64,000 nt of DNA from Tethya wilhelma. Taxonomy: Eukaryota > Porifera > Demospongiae > Tethyida > Tethyidae. The stretch is from NCBI GenBank assembly GCA_964030475.1, contig CAXIPT010000069.1, positions 1 to 64,000 of the forward strand, in the 5' to 3' direction. Below are positions 46,975-56,817 of the stretch, one piece after another (the stretch's first letter is position 1; each line of letters starts with the position of its first letter). A program made the translations under genes and the position numbers. The notes under the pieces are model-generated. The model worked only from the letters and a program-made list of their open reading frames with translations, was not told where the DNA came from and searched no databases.

Positions 46975-47030
46975 GTATGTGTTATACTGTTGTATAGTGT
47001 AGTGTCGGATTGCAGAATTCTAAAGTCTAC

Positions 47031-47290
47031 AAGTAAAAAAAAAACATTGGAAATGTATTGAGACATAGGAATGGCCAAATCGTAAAAAGAAAGCAAACAG
47101 GATGGAATGGTGTGCAGAATTGTTCCTGTGTGGGCTGCATGTAGTACTCTTTTCCATGTTGAGTCCCTCATGTTGCCCATAGGAATAATTCTTTACACAC
47201 AAAAACGGCCATTCCATCTTGTTTGCATTCTTTTACAATTTGGCCATTCCTATGTCTCAATACATTTCCAATGTTTTTTTTTACTTGTTT
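47031..47290. mobile_element. Foldback MITE
   Basis: ACAAGTAAAAAAAAAACATT and the GAGACATAGGAATGGCC block at the left are repeated inverted at about 47215-47290. The loop is short. Another copy occupies the same relative position left of CACTA copy 1. Confidence 0.75.
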
Positions 47291-47404
47291 GTTCTCATTT
47301 TTTCATAATTCTCCAAATCACATTTGAGTTTGCGTGTATATGGTAGTTACTTGTACACTATCAGCATGCAAATTATAGCTTATGTAATAATTATATGCTA
47401 TCAG

Positions 47405-47600
47405 CACAGCTCCAAAAGGACTAGTTTACATCAGTTTACTTCACTGTGCACTTGGCATGTACATTCATGGAGTCAAAGAGTTTACATAAATGTTCTGTAA
47501 ACTTAATGACACATCACATGCAGTAGTTAACAGTTTTGTATACTTCAATGGAAATTATACACAATGATCTACAATAACATATCTGAGAATTTACATCATG
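47405..47600. repeat. Left terminus and subterminal GTTTAC motifs, CACTA copy 3
   Basis: GTTTAC or GTAAAC occurs at about 47424, 47434, 47481 and 47497, and a GTTAAC lies near 47526, within 130 bases of the end. In known CACTA elements such motifs bind the accessory transposition protein; that role is inferred here. The next 80 bases are AT-rich. Confidence 0.7.
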
Positions 47601-47679
47601 CACTCATTAATATTATAATAATTATAAAGACTGTAAGTATTCACTGTCCGGTTTGGTGCCTTAAAACGTTATATATTAT

Positions 47680-48250
47680 TTATCCTCTTCTTAATGAAGC
47701 TAATAGATGCCTTCCACCATATGACTTTTGTTCAAGAATTTTGTCCCGCCAGAAAGTTCGAACTGAACTAATGGCTCTGTTCTTCTCTTTATGAGCCTTC
47801 AAACCTTGTTGTTCAATATAAATTTTCTTTTTCAATGTTTCAATTCTATCTCTTAATGTACGGCAAAGAGTTAATGCTTGAGCTTCGCGCTCTTGAACTT
47901 TTTTGAAATATTCCTCAGTGGAAACCCGCAATAATCCTCCATGATCCTTGCCTTCACTTCCTACAAAAACTTCAATATATCGGTCTTCATCTATCACCAA
48001 GGATGGATGTGCATCCTTGTGCAGTTCGGAAACTTGCGGTTGTACATCTTCCCAAAACTTTTCTCTTTTTTCGGCAAGGCGATCTAATATATCAAATAGG
48101 TCTTCTTCACTGCTTTTACTTGTCATGTGTGGTTCATTGGCTTCACATAATTAAGCTGTTTCAGATTCTTGGAGTTCTGAACTACTTTCAATTCTTTTTT
48201 CTTGATGCACGGCATACTTCTTACGTTTTTGTGCCTTTTGTCTTTTGTTT
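47680..48250 (-). pseudogene. CACTA coiled-coil accessory gene, copy 3
   Basis: The main open part is 48126-47680. It has an acidic start (SSEEDLFDILDRLAEKREKF), a middle with DEDRYIEVFVGSEGKDHGGL, and a C-terminal coiled coil (REAQALTLCRTLRDRIETLK) and basic tail (KNRAISSVRTFWRDKI). Upstream in frame is KKYAVHQEKRIESSSELQES, then a TAA near 48150 where copy 1 reads through with DNLCEAN. An intron border may lie near 48255. The protein is not recognised. Charged coiled coils are common in transposon-encoded DNA-binding or adaptor proteins. It is oriented like the transposase and separated from it by the array. Confidence 0.6.
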
Positions 48251-48399
48251 TAGACGCTTTGCTTCTATTGAGTGGCTACCCATTTCACTGCAGTAAGAAT
48301 TTATGAATAATAGTTATACCCACCTTCCATGCAGAGTAGGGTTGTGAACTCTTGTGTGATTCAGTCTTTGTGATACATACATGCCGAGTATTAAACAAT

Positions 48400-49015
48400 G
48401 TAGTGAAACTGACTGAAAGCATTTAAACAAAGTCCACACACGTTTTACACCTTACACAGACTAAAAGCATTCGCTAACCAAATCAGCTAGCACACACAGT
48501 AACAAAGTTCAGACAAGGGTTCACAACCCCACACAGACTGAAAGCATTTGCTAACAAAGTCCGCACAAGGCTCTACAACCTCACACAAACTGAAAGCATT
48601 TGCTAACAAAGTCCGCACAAGAGTTCACAACCCCACACTGACTGAAAGCATTTAAACAAAGTCCACACACCTTCTACAACCTTACACAGACTAAGAGCAT
48701 TCGCTAACCAAATCAGGTAGCACACCGTCCACAGTAACAAAGTTCAAACAAGGGTTCACAACCCCACACAGACTGATAGCATTTGCTAACAAAGTCTGCA
48801 CAAGGCTCTACAACCTCACACAAACTGAAAGCATTTGCTAACAAAGTTCGCACAAGAGTTCACTGACTGAAAGCATTTAAACAAAGTCCACACACCTTCT
48901 ACAACCTTTAATACACAGACTAAAAGCATTCGCTAACCAAATCAGGTAGCACACACAGTAACAAAGTTCAAACAAGGATTCACAACCCAACACTGAAAGC
49001 ATTTAAGTCCGCACA
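48400..49015. repeat. Tandem array of about 52-bp monomers, copy 3
   Basis: Shortest of the three homologous arrays, with the same monomer variants in similar order; it ends at AAGTCCGCACACTGGCAACC like the others. About 12 units remain. Confidence 0.85.
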
Positions 49016-49238
49016 CTGGCAACCGTACTCAGTTGCTATAAACCAAATCAGCCACATATTTATTTCTAGTATATATGCCTATATAGCTAGATAGCTCTAT
49101 GTATATACCTTTCACTTTTGTAGCGGCAGAATTCTTGGACATATTTTGGTTCTGTTACAGTTTACCGCCAATTGCATTTGTCTGTTACTCTGATTGGTCA
49201 GAGGTCATGCGAACTTACTTCGGCAGCGCGGGATCACG

Positions 49239-49904
49239 CTCAGGTGAATTAAGGACTGGGTCCATGCAGTTAGGTACACATTATTCGAAAGTTCTATAAC
49301 TTTAATAATATATAAGATAAAACAATAGAAATCAAAATATAGATAGAATTTTTGAATTAGAGTATGTAGATATAATTAATTTTGTCACATGACCTGTTGT
49401 TTTTGCATAATTAGCTTCTCATGAATAATTAATTAGGCGGATGGTTTCTACTGTTGCTATGGCAACCAAATTTTGTCACTGAAATTGTCTCATGATGGGC
49501 TACCATGAACTGCCCGGTTTTTGTGCAAACACTGCAGCTGCATAAAATTACGACTCATTTTCTAAATAAAGCACACCAGCCGAAGACACTTTATTGGCTC
49601 TATCTCGGCCACGATAAACATTATAACCAAAAACCGGGCAGATCAGGATACTCCACAGTTTGAAAAATCTTGTAACAAAATTTGGTTGCCATGGCAACCT
49701 TAAAAACCGTCCGCATTATTAATTATTCATGAGAAATTGAAAATTTCAAATTATTCATAAAGTATTAGTCACATGACCTGCAGATTTTATAAGCATGTTT
49801 AGGGTAAGTGTGTAAATCTATACATGTGTTTTCACAGCTGTATGACCCATAGTTTGGAAGATATAACTAATTTTACCACTTAATTAGCAGGACCCAGTCC
49901 TGAG
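49239..49904. mobile_element. CTCAG-family nonautonomous element, 666 bp
   Basis: Ends CTCAGG...CCTGAG, with GGACTGGGTCC/GGACCCAGTCC near both termini. Copy 2 has the uninterrupted site GGGATCACGTGATATT (about 34461), so CG was duplicated (49237-49238, 49905-49906). It contains an internal inverted pair (CATGAATAATTAATTAGGCGG and the GTTGCYATGGCAACC region, about 49418-49475 and 49680-49735). No ORF. Confidence 0.82.
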
Positions 49905-50309
49905 CGTGATATTATTTCATTTCGTCAACATCCGCAGCTCAGTTATTTTATACCGCGTACCGGGTAATATAATTGCCTTGGCAATCACGTGATGTTATTT
50001 CCGGGTCTGGTATGCAGGTATGTAAGCTATTGTTCAGCTAGATGATCTAGGTTATTATGCTAAATAAGTTCCTTGGAGGGCAAAAAACAATCTTAGTAAT
50101 GTAGCTAAATGCATAGATGGATATATCGGACCTGGCATGTACTAAGTCAGCTAGTGCAGTGAAAATTAAAGCACACACACAAACTGATGCAGAACTTGAA
50201 TAATGAAGGCAAGCAATTTTAACTCTGACAAAAATTATTGCACAACACAAAGTTAATGATCAAAAATTATCCTACAATGGTTAAACAACTATTACTTTCT
50301 CTTTACCAA

Positions 50310-52592
50310 TTACTCTCCCGAAATCAAGTTCAGCTTCAAATCAACTTCAGCTTCACAGTAAGCGCCTCGGCTCTTGATAAAGTGCACTGGAACAAAATGA
50401 ATGTCATGAAGGGCTCGTGACCATACCTGAGTTGGACCTCCGAACCATACTTTACATTGGTGTTCAAAATGAAACTGAACACAAGCAATCCAAATGCTTG
50501 TTACCTTTAAAAAAGGCATCTCTACATTTACTTTCGCATAGTATTGAACTTTTGCCAAGTAAATTTCACCTGGATGTGTAGGATGTTGACACAGAACAGT
50601 ACATGCCGTTGTAAAACGACTCTTAACGGAACTTATAACATACTCCCCCACCTCCAAAGCTTGGGCCTTTTTATGCATACTGCAAAATGGCTCGATTTGG
50701 TGGGATTCCCAAGAAGATTCATACATAGGACGCAATGGTTGTATTTTGTTTTCATCACATAAAGAGTGTTCAAGAGATGTAGACTGAAGGGAACCTTTGT
50801 TGTACCTGTGAAATTCTTCAGGCCATCTGTGAACAGCTACTTCTTTATTGGTCATAAAACGTCTCATTAGTTGTACAGGAATATCATGAGAGTTAGTATG
50901 GTAGGATTCCAGTATCCCATTTAATCTTTCAAATCCAAAGAGCCAAAAGGCATACACTGGACCATGATCCTGTATACATTCTTTGAGGTGTCCGTGCAAA
51001 TGGAGGTTAATATTCAAACTATCTTGGCCATACAGTTTTTCAAATGTCTCACAAAACTCCATTAAAAGAGCATCAGCCATTTCAATTTCTCCATCTGAAA
51101 TGGACTTCCGACAGAGCAAACTAGTTGCTTTTACAAACAGAAGCCAACAGTCATAATGTTGGTGTGGTATTATCTCTTTCAAGGAACACAATGAGTATAA
51201 CAATGTCCAATTGCGCCATTGATCAGCAGTAAATTGAGAAAATCCAGTTTCAAAGGAATTCTGCCAACATCACTAGGTATAACAAAAGAGTCAACTTTCT
51301 GTTGTATAGCATCAAAATCTTTGTCAGTAAGCATCTCAGCTGCCTTCCACACTGATATTACATGGTGTGCTGTGCCTAACAGGACATTGTGCATGGGGTC
51401 GATGACACACATGCGCACAACATCATAATATGGGAGCTCTAGTAGAACAGAATATCTGCACCCATTCTCTCTCTCAAATTCCTTTCTATCCTTTGCAGTG
51501 TTTAATTCTGTGTACTGGTAAGCATTCCTACGATGTGAACCATTATCTCTCGGCTTCCATGAAGTGCAGTCAAACCCAGAATAATTTGGTTTTTCTCCAA
51601 ATTGTTCAGTAGGAAATAGCTTGAGACACCGAGAACAAGCCCGCAGAGCATTGTGTGCTACAAATCCGGACACTTTTCGGGCGGCAGGAATCTTTCACTA
51701 ATGGAGCCAAATAGCTATTCATGACAAGTTTTGGCTCATGTGGACCAGGGATTATACCTACTAACAAAACATTTTCCACCAAGTATCGTTCTTGTCTTGG
51801 CAAGTTCAAAATTGAAATGTACATGGCACCACACGAGTACGTTCCTCTTTTAAAGGGCTGAAACCAATCAACGTTAAGAACAAAAGCAAAGTTGTATGGC
51901 AGTGATAAAAAGGCTTTCCCACCAGGGTTCATGAACTCCTTCCATATTCTTCCATCGTATACATCACTTAAAACATTTTCAACAACTTTACGTTTTCTCC
52001 AATGTTCACAACGTTCTATGAAGTCGGGCATATCGAGAAATGTTTGAAGGGACTCAATGATACTTTTATAACAAAAAACTTGACAAGGATGAAGTACATA
52101 TGTTCCTGCTGATGTCCGTACTGATTTCATAAGCATAGCACCACATTTTTTCCTGTGCCAGGCTTGTGGATGAATTGGAAACTCTATATGTGTACAGGAA
52201 CGTGATTCCATAGCTCCACGGGGTAACCTCTGAATACAGTGTTCTACATCATAAACTGAGTGGCAAGAGGGACAACTAACGTACTTAGTGAAGCTGTCAT
52301 TGTGTATACCAATGTATTTCCTTGCTTGAACTATATTTCTTGGAAGATGCGGGATGAAATTGTTTAACGTAGTGATACTAAACTTGGACACAAGAAGGTG
52401 GCAAAGAAGCCAAACAAAACTCCGATTCCAGTGTCAGAAACACGAAACAGTCGTTTCCAAAACAATACGAACATTATGTACATTCAAATACGGCCAGTTT
52501 GAGATGTTGGCAGTAATTGGTCTTGAATAGCATGAAGACTATACGTTTCATCGTCATCAAACAAAATTTCTACATCGGAACATTCACCCTAC
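50310..52592 (-). pseudogene. Tnp2-type CACTA transposase, copy 3, main exon
   Basis: Keeps NVDWFQPFKRG, LVGIIPGPHEPK, FVAHNALRACSRC, CVIDPMHNVLLGT and FWLFGFERLNGILES, that is both Asp and the Glu of the DDE site. Lesions: deletion of about 150 bp near 51691 (from ACDIPAARK back to the VKELQQL segment), a small deletion with frameshift near 51246, loss of about 80 bp near 50670, loss of about 20 bp near 50815, and loss near 52392. The three copies decay at different places, so a consensus could be built. The N-terminal exons lie at about 52875-52950 and 53119-53404. Confidence 0.9.
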
Positions 52593-52874
52593 ACAAAATA
52601 AACACCATGCATTTACATGTGAAACAGGGAATGTCAACAATAATTTTATGTCTATATAACCTTTCATATATACATTTATAAACATACTGTACCCACATTC
52701 ATATATAAATTATATACCAAGCCACTCACCCACACACTGCAGTTTCACATACAGACAGCCACTAACCATGCACACATGTATGCAGACCTAGCTACTCATC
52801 AACACACACATTCACGCAGATGACTACATTTACATGTATGCATACAATAATTATTATTAACGGCACAAACCTCA

Positions 52875-52950
52875 TCCAAGTCAAAGTCACAAATACTTTC
52901 ATCTTCATTGCAATCAGAGTCAACTGCCACGGTATCTTCTAGTTGTGCTA
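52875..52950 (-). CDS. Small acidic exon of the Tnp2 gene, copy 3
   Basis: Encodes about 25 residues including QLEDTVAVDSDCNEDESICDFDLDEV, bounded by plausible AG and GT sites on the minus strand. Conserved in all three copies (29431-29503, 38449-38520). Confidence 0.5.
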
Positions 52951-53118
52951 GAGTGTATACAAAGGAAGAAATTTAACCCCCACATACTCTCAGGTTAATT
53001 TCACTCATTTTAATGTACATGAATAGCTATATGCTGGTATTACAATAACTGTGCCAAGCCACCACAAATTTTTGCCCGGGCTAACATTCATCATAACTTG
53101 AAACTATAGACTATATAG

Positions 53119-53404
53119 CTACGTAGGCTGATGTATAGAAACATACATTGTATACTCTTGTTGGTTTTGGTGATTCACCACTGTCACCATCATCATCCAT
53201 GCCATCATGGGTAGTGCAGTTTAAATCATCATTGCGGACTTCTATTTCAAAATCATAGACATCATCAGTTGTGTCATTCGTCCAAGATTGAGAAAAGGTA
53301 TCATAATACTGCTTCTTATGGTCGTAGTACGCAGTTTTAGAAAGCCTTTCTCCACAATGACCACACTGATATGTTCGCCTTCCTTCAGCTCTGCCTTCAG
53401 CCAT
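53119..53404 (-). CDS. N-terminal zinc-finger exon of the Tnp2 gene, copy 3
   Basis: Starts with ATG at 53404. Residues about 13-30 read TYQCGHCGERLSKTAYYDHK, a C2H-type zinc-finger-like motif, then an acidic stretch (DDVYDFEIEVRNDDLN, DGMDDDGDSGESPKP) to a donor near 53155-53165. DNA-binding N-termini are usual for transposases. This exon is intact here, partly deleted in copy 1 and cut by the N in copy 2. Confidence 0.65.
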
Positions 53405-53530
53405 CACGATAGTCTAGATCTGGTCTAGATCACATGACTTCTCTGAAGTCACGTCCCGATCACATGCAAGCATGTTTTTGGCGGGAATCCAGTTAACTCA
53501 ACTCAGTGCCAAAATTTTCAAGTTTCAAAG
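53405..53530. promoter_or_regulatory. Divergent promoter region, CACTA copy 3
   Basis: The 126-base gap between the transposase start and the plus-strand accessory gene is conserved in copy 1. It contains two GATCACATG blocks and the imperfect palindrome ACTTCTCTGAAGT. A shared promoter is inferred. Confidence 0.45.
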
Positions 53531-55340
53531 TCCCGGTTTTCTTCATCCACTCCTAGGAGAAACTCTGGTGGTGGTAGTGGTGGTGGTTCAGGCTTTTATG
53601 GATCAAGTAGCCGTTTGAGCTCTAGCCTCTCAAGGATACGAAATACATCTTTTGACTGTTATCATCGGGGAATGGGTCTCAATGGACCAAAGGCTCCTAC
53701 TCCCGCTTTAATGTATCAAAGGGGGGACGAAGATGGAGCTGTGAATAGGATAGCTGATCAGATTGCAAATGATCCTGAAGAAAGTTTCGAAGCAGAGTGG
53801 GAGCATCAACCCCCATTGTATGGCTCCGAATTTCCAGCTAACTTGACTCGGAATCAACAGCCATCACAACTTGATACAAGGGGGATTATATCGCTTTTAC
53901 AATCACAGCAGGCTACATTCACTTTCCATAGATTGTGGTCATATAATTTGAATGGTGTATCTTCATATGTTCACTGTAGGTGCTTGAAGGTCAAAAGAAA
54001 CTTGAACTGCAACAGGAGGACATTGAGGAGAAATTCATGCTTGTCCAAGATGAGCTAAAGGCTCTGAAAGATGCAACACCATCATCTAGCAGCCCTGAGT
54101 CCTCAGGCAGTGGATCTAAACGAAAACGACTGGTGACTCGTGCTCTGTCTGTAGGTTATGTGTGGTCAACAAGCTACTAACATGTATATTGACTTTTTTT
54201 TTTGTGTGTGTATGTGTGTATGTGTGTGTGTGTGTATGTGTTAGAACAAAGTCTACTCTATCCACCAGAATTTAGAAGAAAAATTCAACATCTCTGAAGT
54301 GTAAGCAAACTCTTATGCATATTTAACACCGTTGAATAATATGCGTTAAAATTCACGACAGGCTATCTTCAGAAAGCAATAAAAACATACAATCTTCAAT
54401 TCTTAATGAAGTCATCAAGCAACCTGACTGTCAATTTTCTGAGCAGACAGTAATAGGTAATTAGAATGTTTGTGTGTCTTTTAACTCTCATAATAGAGAT
54501 GTAATGTCAGTTTTGTATAAAATGTAGTTGCTGTGAAGCGGTGCTACGAAAATCTTCGCTGCACCTACCTTGAAAAGCAACCTGGAAAGGAACAATTTTC
54601 CAAACTGCAAGGATTGAATAGGAAGTACCGTTCCCGCCGAGAAAGGGTATAATTAAGTCCTTGTGAATGACTATATTTGCCATTTACATGTATATCCACA
54701 TTAATTTCTGTAGAAGTTCAAGAGACGTTCCAGTGTAGTTTCTCCTAGAGAAATGGAGAGGCATTGGAAGCATCTTAATTTGTACTATGTTACTGAAGAG
54801 TCTGATGACCCAGACAACCCAAATGGCATTGTTGAACACAAGCTCCAATGGAGAGCAAAACGTATGGTGCTTATTATATATGGTGTGTGGTGTATGCATG
54901 TGATATGTGTACAAGTGCATCTTGTATGTACTTTTTGCTCTGATAATAAAATTTAATTAACATTTTTTTAGGGCTTGATGAATTCATGGAGGTACTCGAT
55001 CAGCGGCTATTGAAGAAAGAAACACATCCTGTAGGCTTAGTGGCAAAGAAAGCAAGAAAATGTGGGACTCCATCTCGAAGTCATCCACCACCTAATGCAC
55101 CACCTTGGGCAATAGACCCACATTTTAATGCAGGTACATGCATGCATGTGTATTATTGTGTTCCATATAGATAATTATAATGTACCTATATATGTTTTAT
55201 TGTCCAGACAAAGAAAATGATGAGTCAATACTCCCAGAAGACTCTTCTTTTGCTGATGGACTTAATGAAGGTATTATTAATAGCTTTTGATGTACATAAA
55301 ATGCATTAAAATTCTTTTTTGTTTTTGTTTAGCATCTTAA
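53531..55340 (+). pseudogene. CACTA coiled-coil accessory gene, copy 3, nine exons
   Basis: Exons (GT/AG): about 53531-53919, 53980-54150, 54245-54300, 54362-54456, 54528-54646, 54714-54861, 54972-55133, 55208-55270, 55333-55340; phases agree from exon 2 to the TAA. Exon 1 is Gly/Ser-rich then acidic (GGGSGGGSGFYGSSSR; NDPEESFEAEWEHQPP). Exon 2 is a coiled coil (VLEGQKKLELQQEDIEEKF) followed by KRKRL, a possible nuclear signal. Exons 5-7 hold NRKYRSRRER, REMERHWKHLNLYYV and WRAKRLDEFMEVLDQRLLK. Relative to copy 1 the start ATG (8 bp) and the exon-1 donor (about 22 bp) are deleted; otherwise it is intact. The family is unknown to me. By analogy with second proteins of CACTA elements it may bind the subterminal repeats. 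Confidence 0.75.
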
Positions 55341-55763
55341 GGAAGAGTCAGAAAACAGTCTCAGTCTGCATTCATTGAAACTAAAAACTGAACTTACTAT
55401 AACTATAACACGTATGCAGGTTTCATGTACTACACCGAAGTGATTTTGTCAATATTCAAGTTCATATTTATCCATTTAAAAGAATTTCAAAGCTATTCTC
55501 TATAATAATTATTATTATAATCATTAATAGTATACACAGTAACACACAGTAGGTTTACAGTAGTATACATGTGGTTTACATCTAATTTACTGCTCTGTAC
55601 ACTACACATATACAGTGCTGTACACTACACTGTTGAATGTTAGTTCATTTACAACAGTTTACACTCCTGAAAATGCCAGATGTACATGATAGTAAACCTA
55701 GCAGTACTCTCAAGTGTCTACCATGTAATGTACATAGAGTAAACTACCCTGTTTGGTCCTGTG
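55341..55763. repeat. Right subterminal region and terminus, CACTA copy 3
   Basis: GTTTAC/GTAAAC motifs at about 55551, 55573, 55657, 55694 and 55738, then the inverted terminus ending CCTGTG at 55763. AT-rich, no ORF accepted. Confidence 0.7.
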
Positions 55764-55860
55764 CAGCATGGCAGTATCAAAGTTTCGGCAGCATCAGGAG
55801 GCTGGGCTGTTTCTTAGATTGTACTGGCTTTTCTCATCTTCTCATAGTGACAACTATATA

Positions 55861-56330
55861 TGTGACTGAATTTTGGAAAACCGACCAGATGTAGTAATAT
55901 GTGAATTTTGAGATAGCACTTGCATTGTAATCTATGTCATTGCAGCTAGAAATTTGAAGCGGCTAGGCGCTATAGTTTGGAGATATGAGCTCAAATATAC
56001 CGACCGTTCATTCCAATTTTACTCGCTAAAATCGTGAGCAAATACTTTGCTAAGTGCCACTTCGTATACTATCCGTGTTACAAAAAATTTATGTTTGTGG
56101 TACAATTTTAGTGTAGTATCAGAATATGCATAAAGTTAGTTGAAGCGCTAGTTAAAACTTACTTTATGAGCCTTTTTAAAGACACAGAAGACCAGGGAGC
56201 CTTCCAGGAGGATTCACCAAGGAAGTAAGTAAGTCTACTAAGTAGAATAATGTAGCGGGTGGGCTGTAACTAGAGTAACTAAGCTATAAATGGCGCAGAA
56301 ATAAGCGCCCAATATTAATGCATGCATCTA
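55861..56330 (-). repeat. TGTGA-family element, one end only
   Basis: TGTGACTGAATTTTGGAAAA starts at 55861 after TA. The following 470 bases match the right half of the 28147-29207 element inverted (CGGCTAGGCGCTATAG, CCGACCGTTCATTCC, TCCGTGTTACA). The other terminus is missing, so the copy is truncated. Confidence 0.75.
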
Positions 56331-56817
56331 TAGTAGTGATTCCGGATATAATTTTTTATCTCCTTGTCTACAATTAATGTTGATATGATAAAATTCTTCA
56401 GAGATTTCTGATTCGAATGGTCGTTGTTTCATGAAAATTGGTTCAGTAGAAGCTGAGTTACAATCCCGACTAGTCTGCAGATATGTTAAAAAATTTCCGC
56501 CTCTTTTAAATAGAAAAAACGGTAGTGTTCTATTTACAGTAAAATTTAGAATCGGCAGTGCAGCGCACGCGCGTATTTTCCAGCCACGTAACTTAAGAAC
56601 TGTGTGACGTATGGAGTTGATCCAGGTATCGTTTTGTTCCCCTCTCTATGATGAAGATGATGCAGGTTTAAGGTTGGAAATTGGAACTAGGGGAAGAAAT
56701 ACAGTATATTCTAATATACTGTGAGTTACTATGAAGTTTAATATGGTAGAAATTTGTACAATCTGACACATACAGCTAGTGAACTATGAAATAAGCTAGT
56801 TTAAAAAAAATAAAATT
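56331..56817. other. Unassigned AT-rich DNA
   Basis: No gene or repeat recognised between the truncated TGTGA copy and the minus-strand pseudogene. Confidence 0.4.

Larger units (their letters stand above)
47405..55763. mobile_element. Full-length CACTA/EnSpm-like transposon, copy 3 (8359 bp)
   Basis: The left end CACAGCTCCAAAAGGACTAG and the right end ...GGTCCTGTG are inverted repeats over 25 bp (19 matches). Flanking CAG at 47402-47404 and 55764-55766 is a 3-bp target duplication. Subterminal GTTTAC/GTAAAC motifs crowd both ends, as in CACTA elements. Contents: coiled-coil gene (minus, 47680-48250), 52-bp array, CTCAG insertion (49239-49904), Tnp2 transposase (minus), zinc-finger exon (minus), divergent nine-exon accessory gene (plus). 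Every gene has at least one lesion, so the copy is not autonomous as read. Confidence 0.87.
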
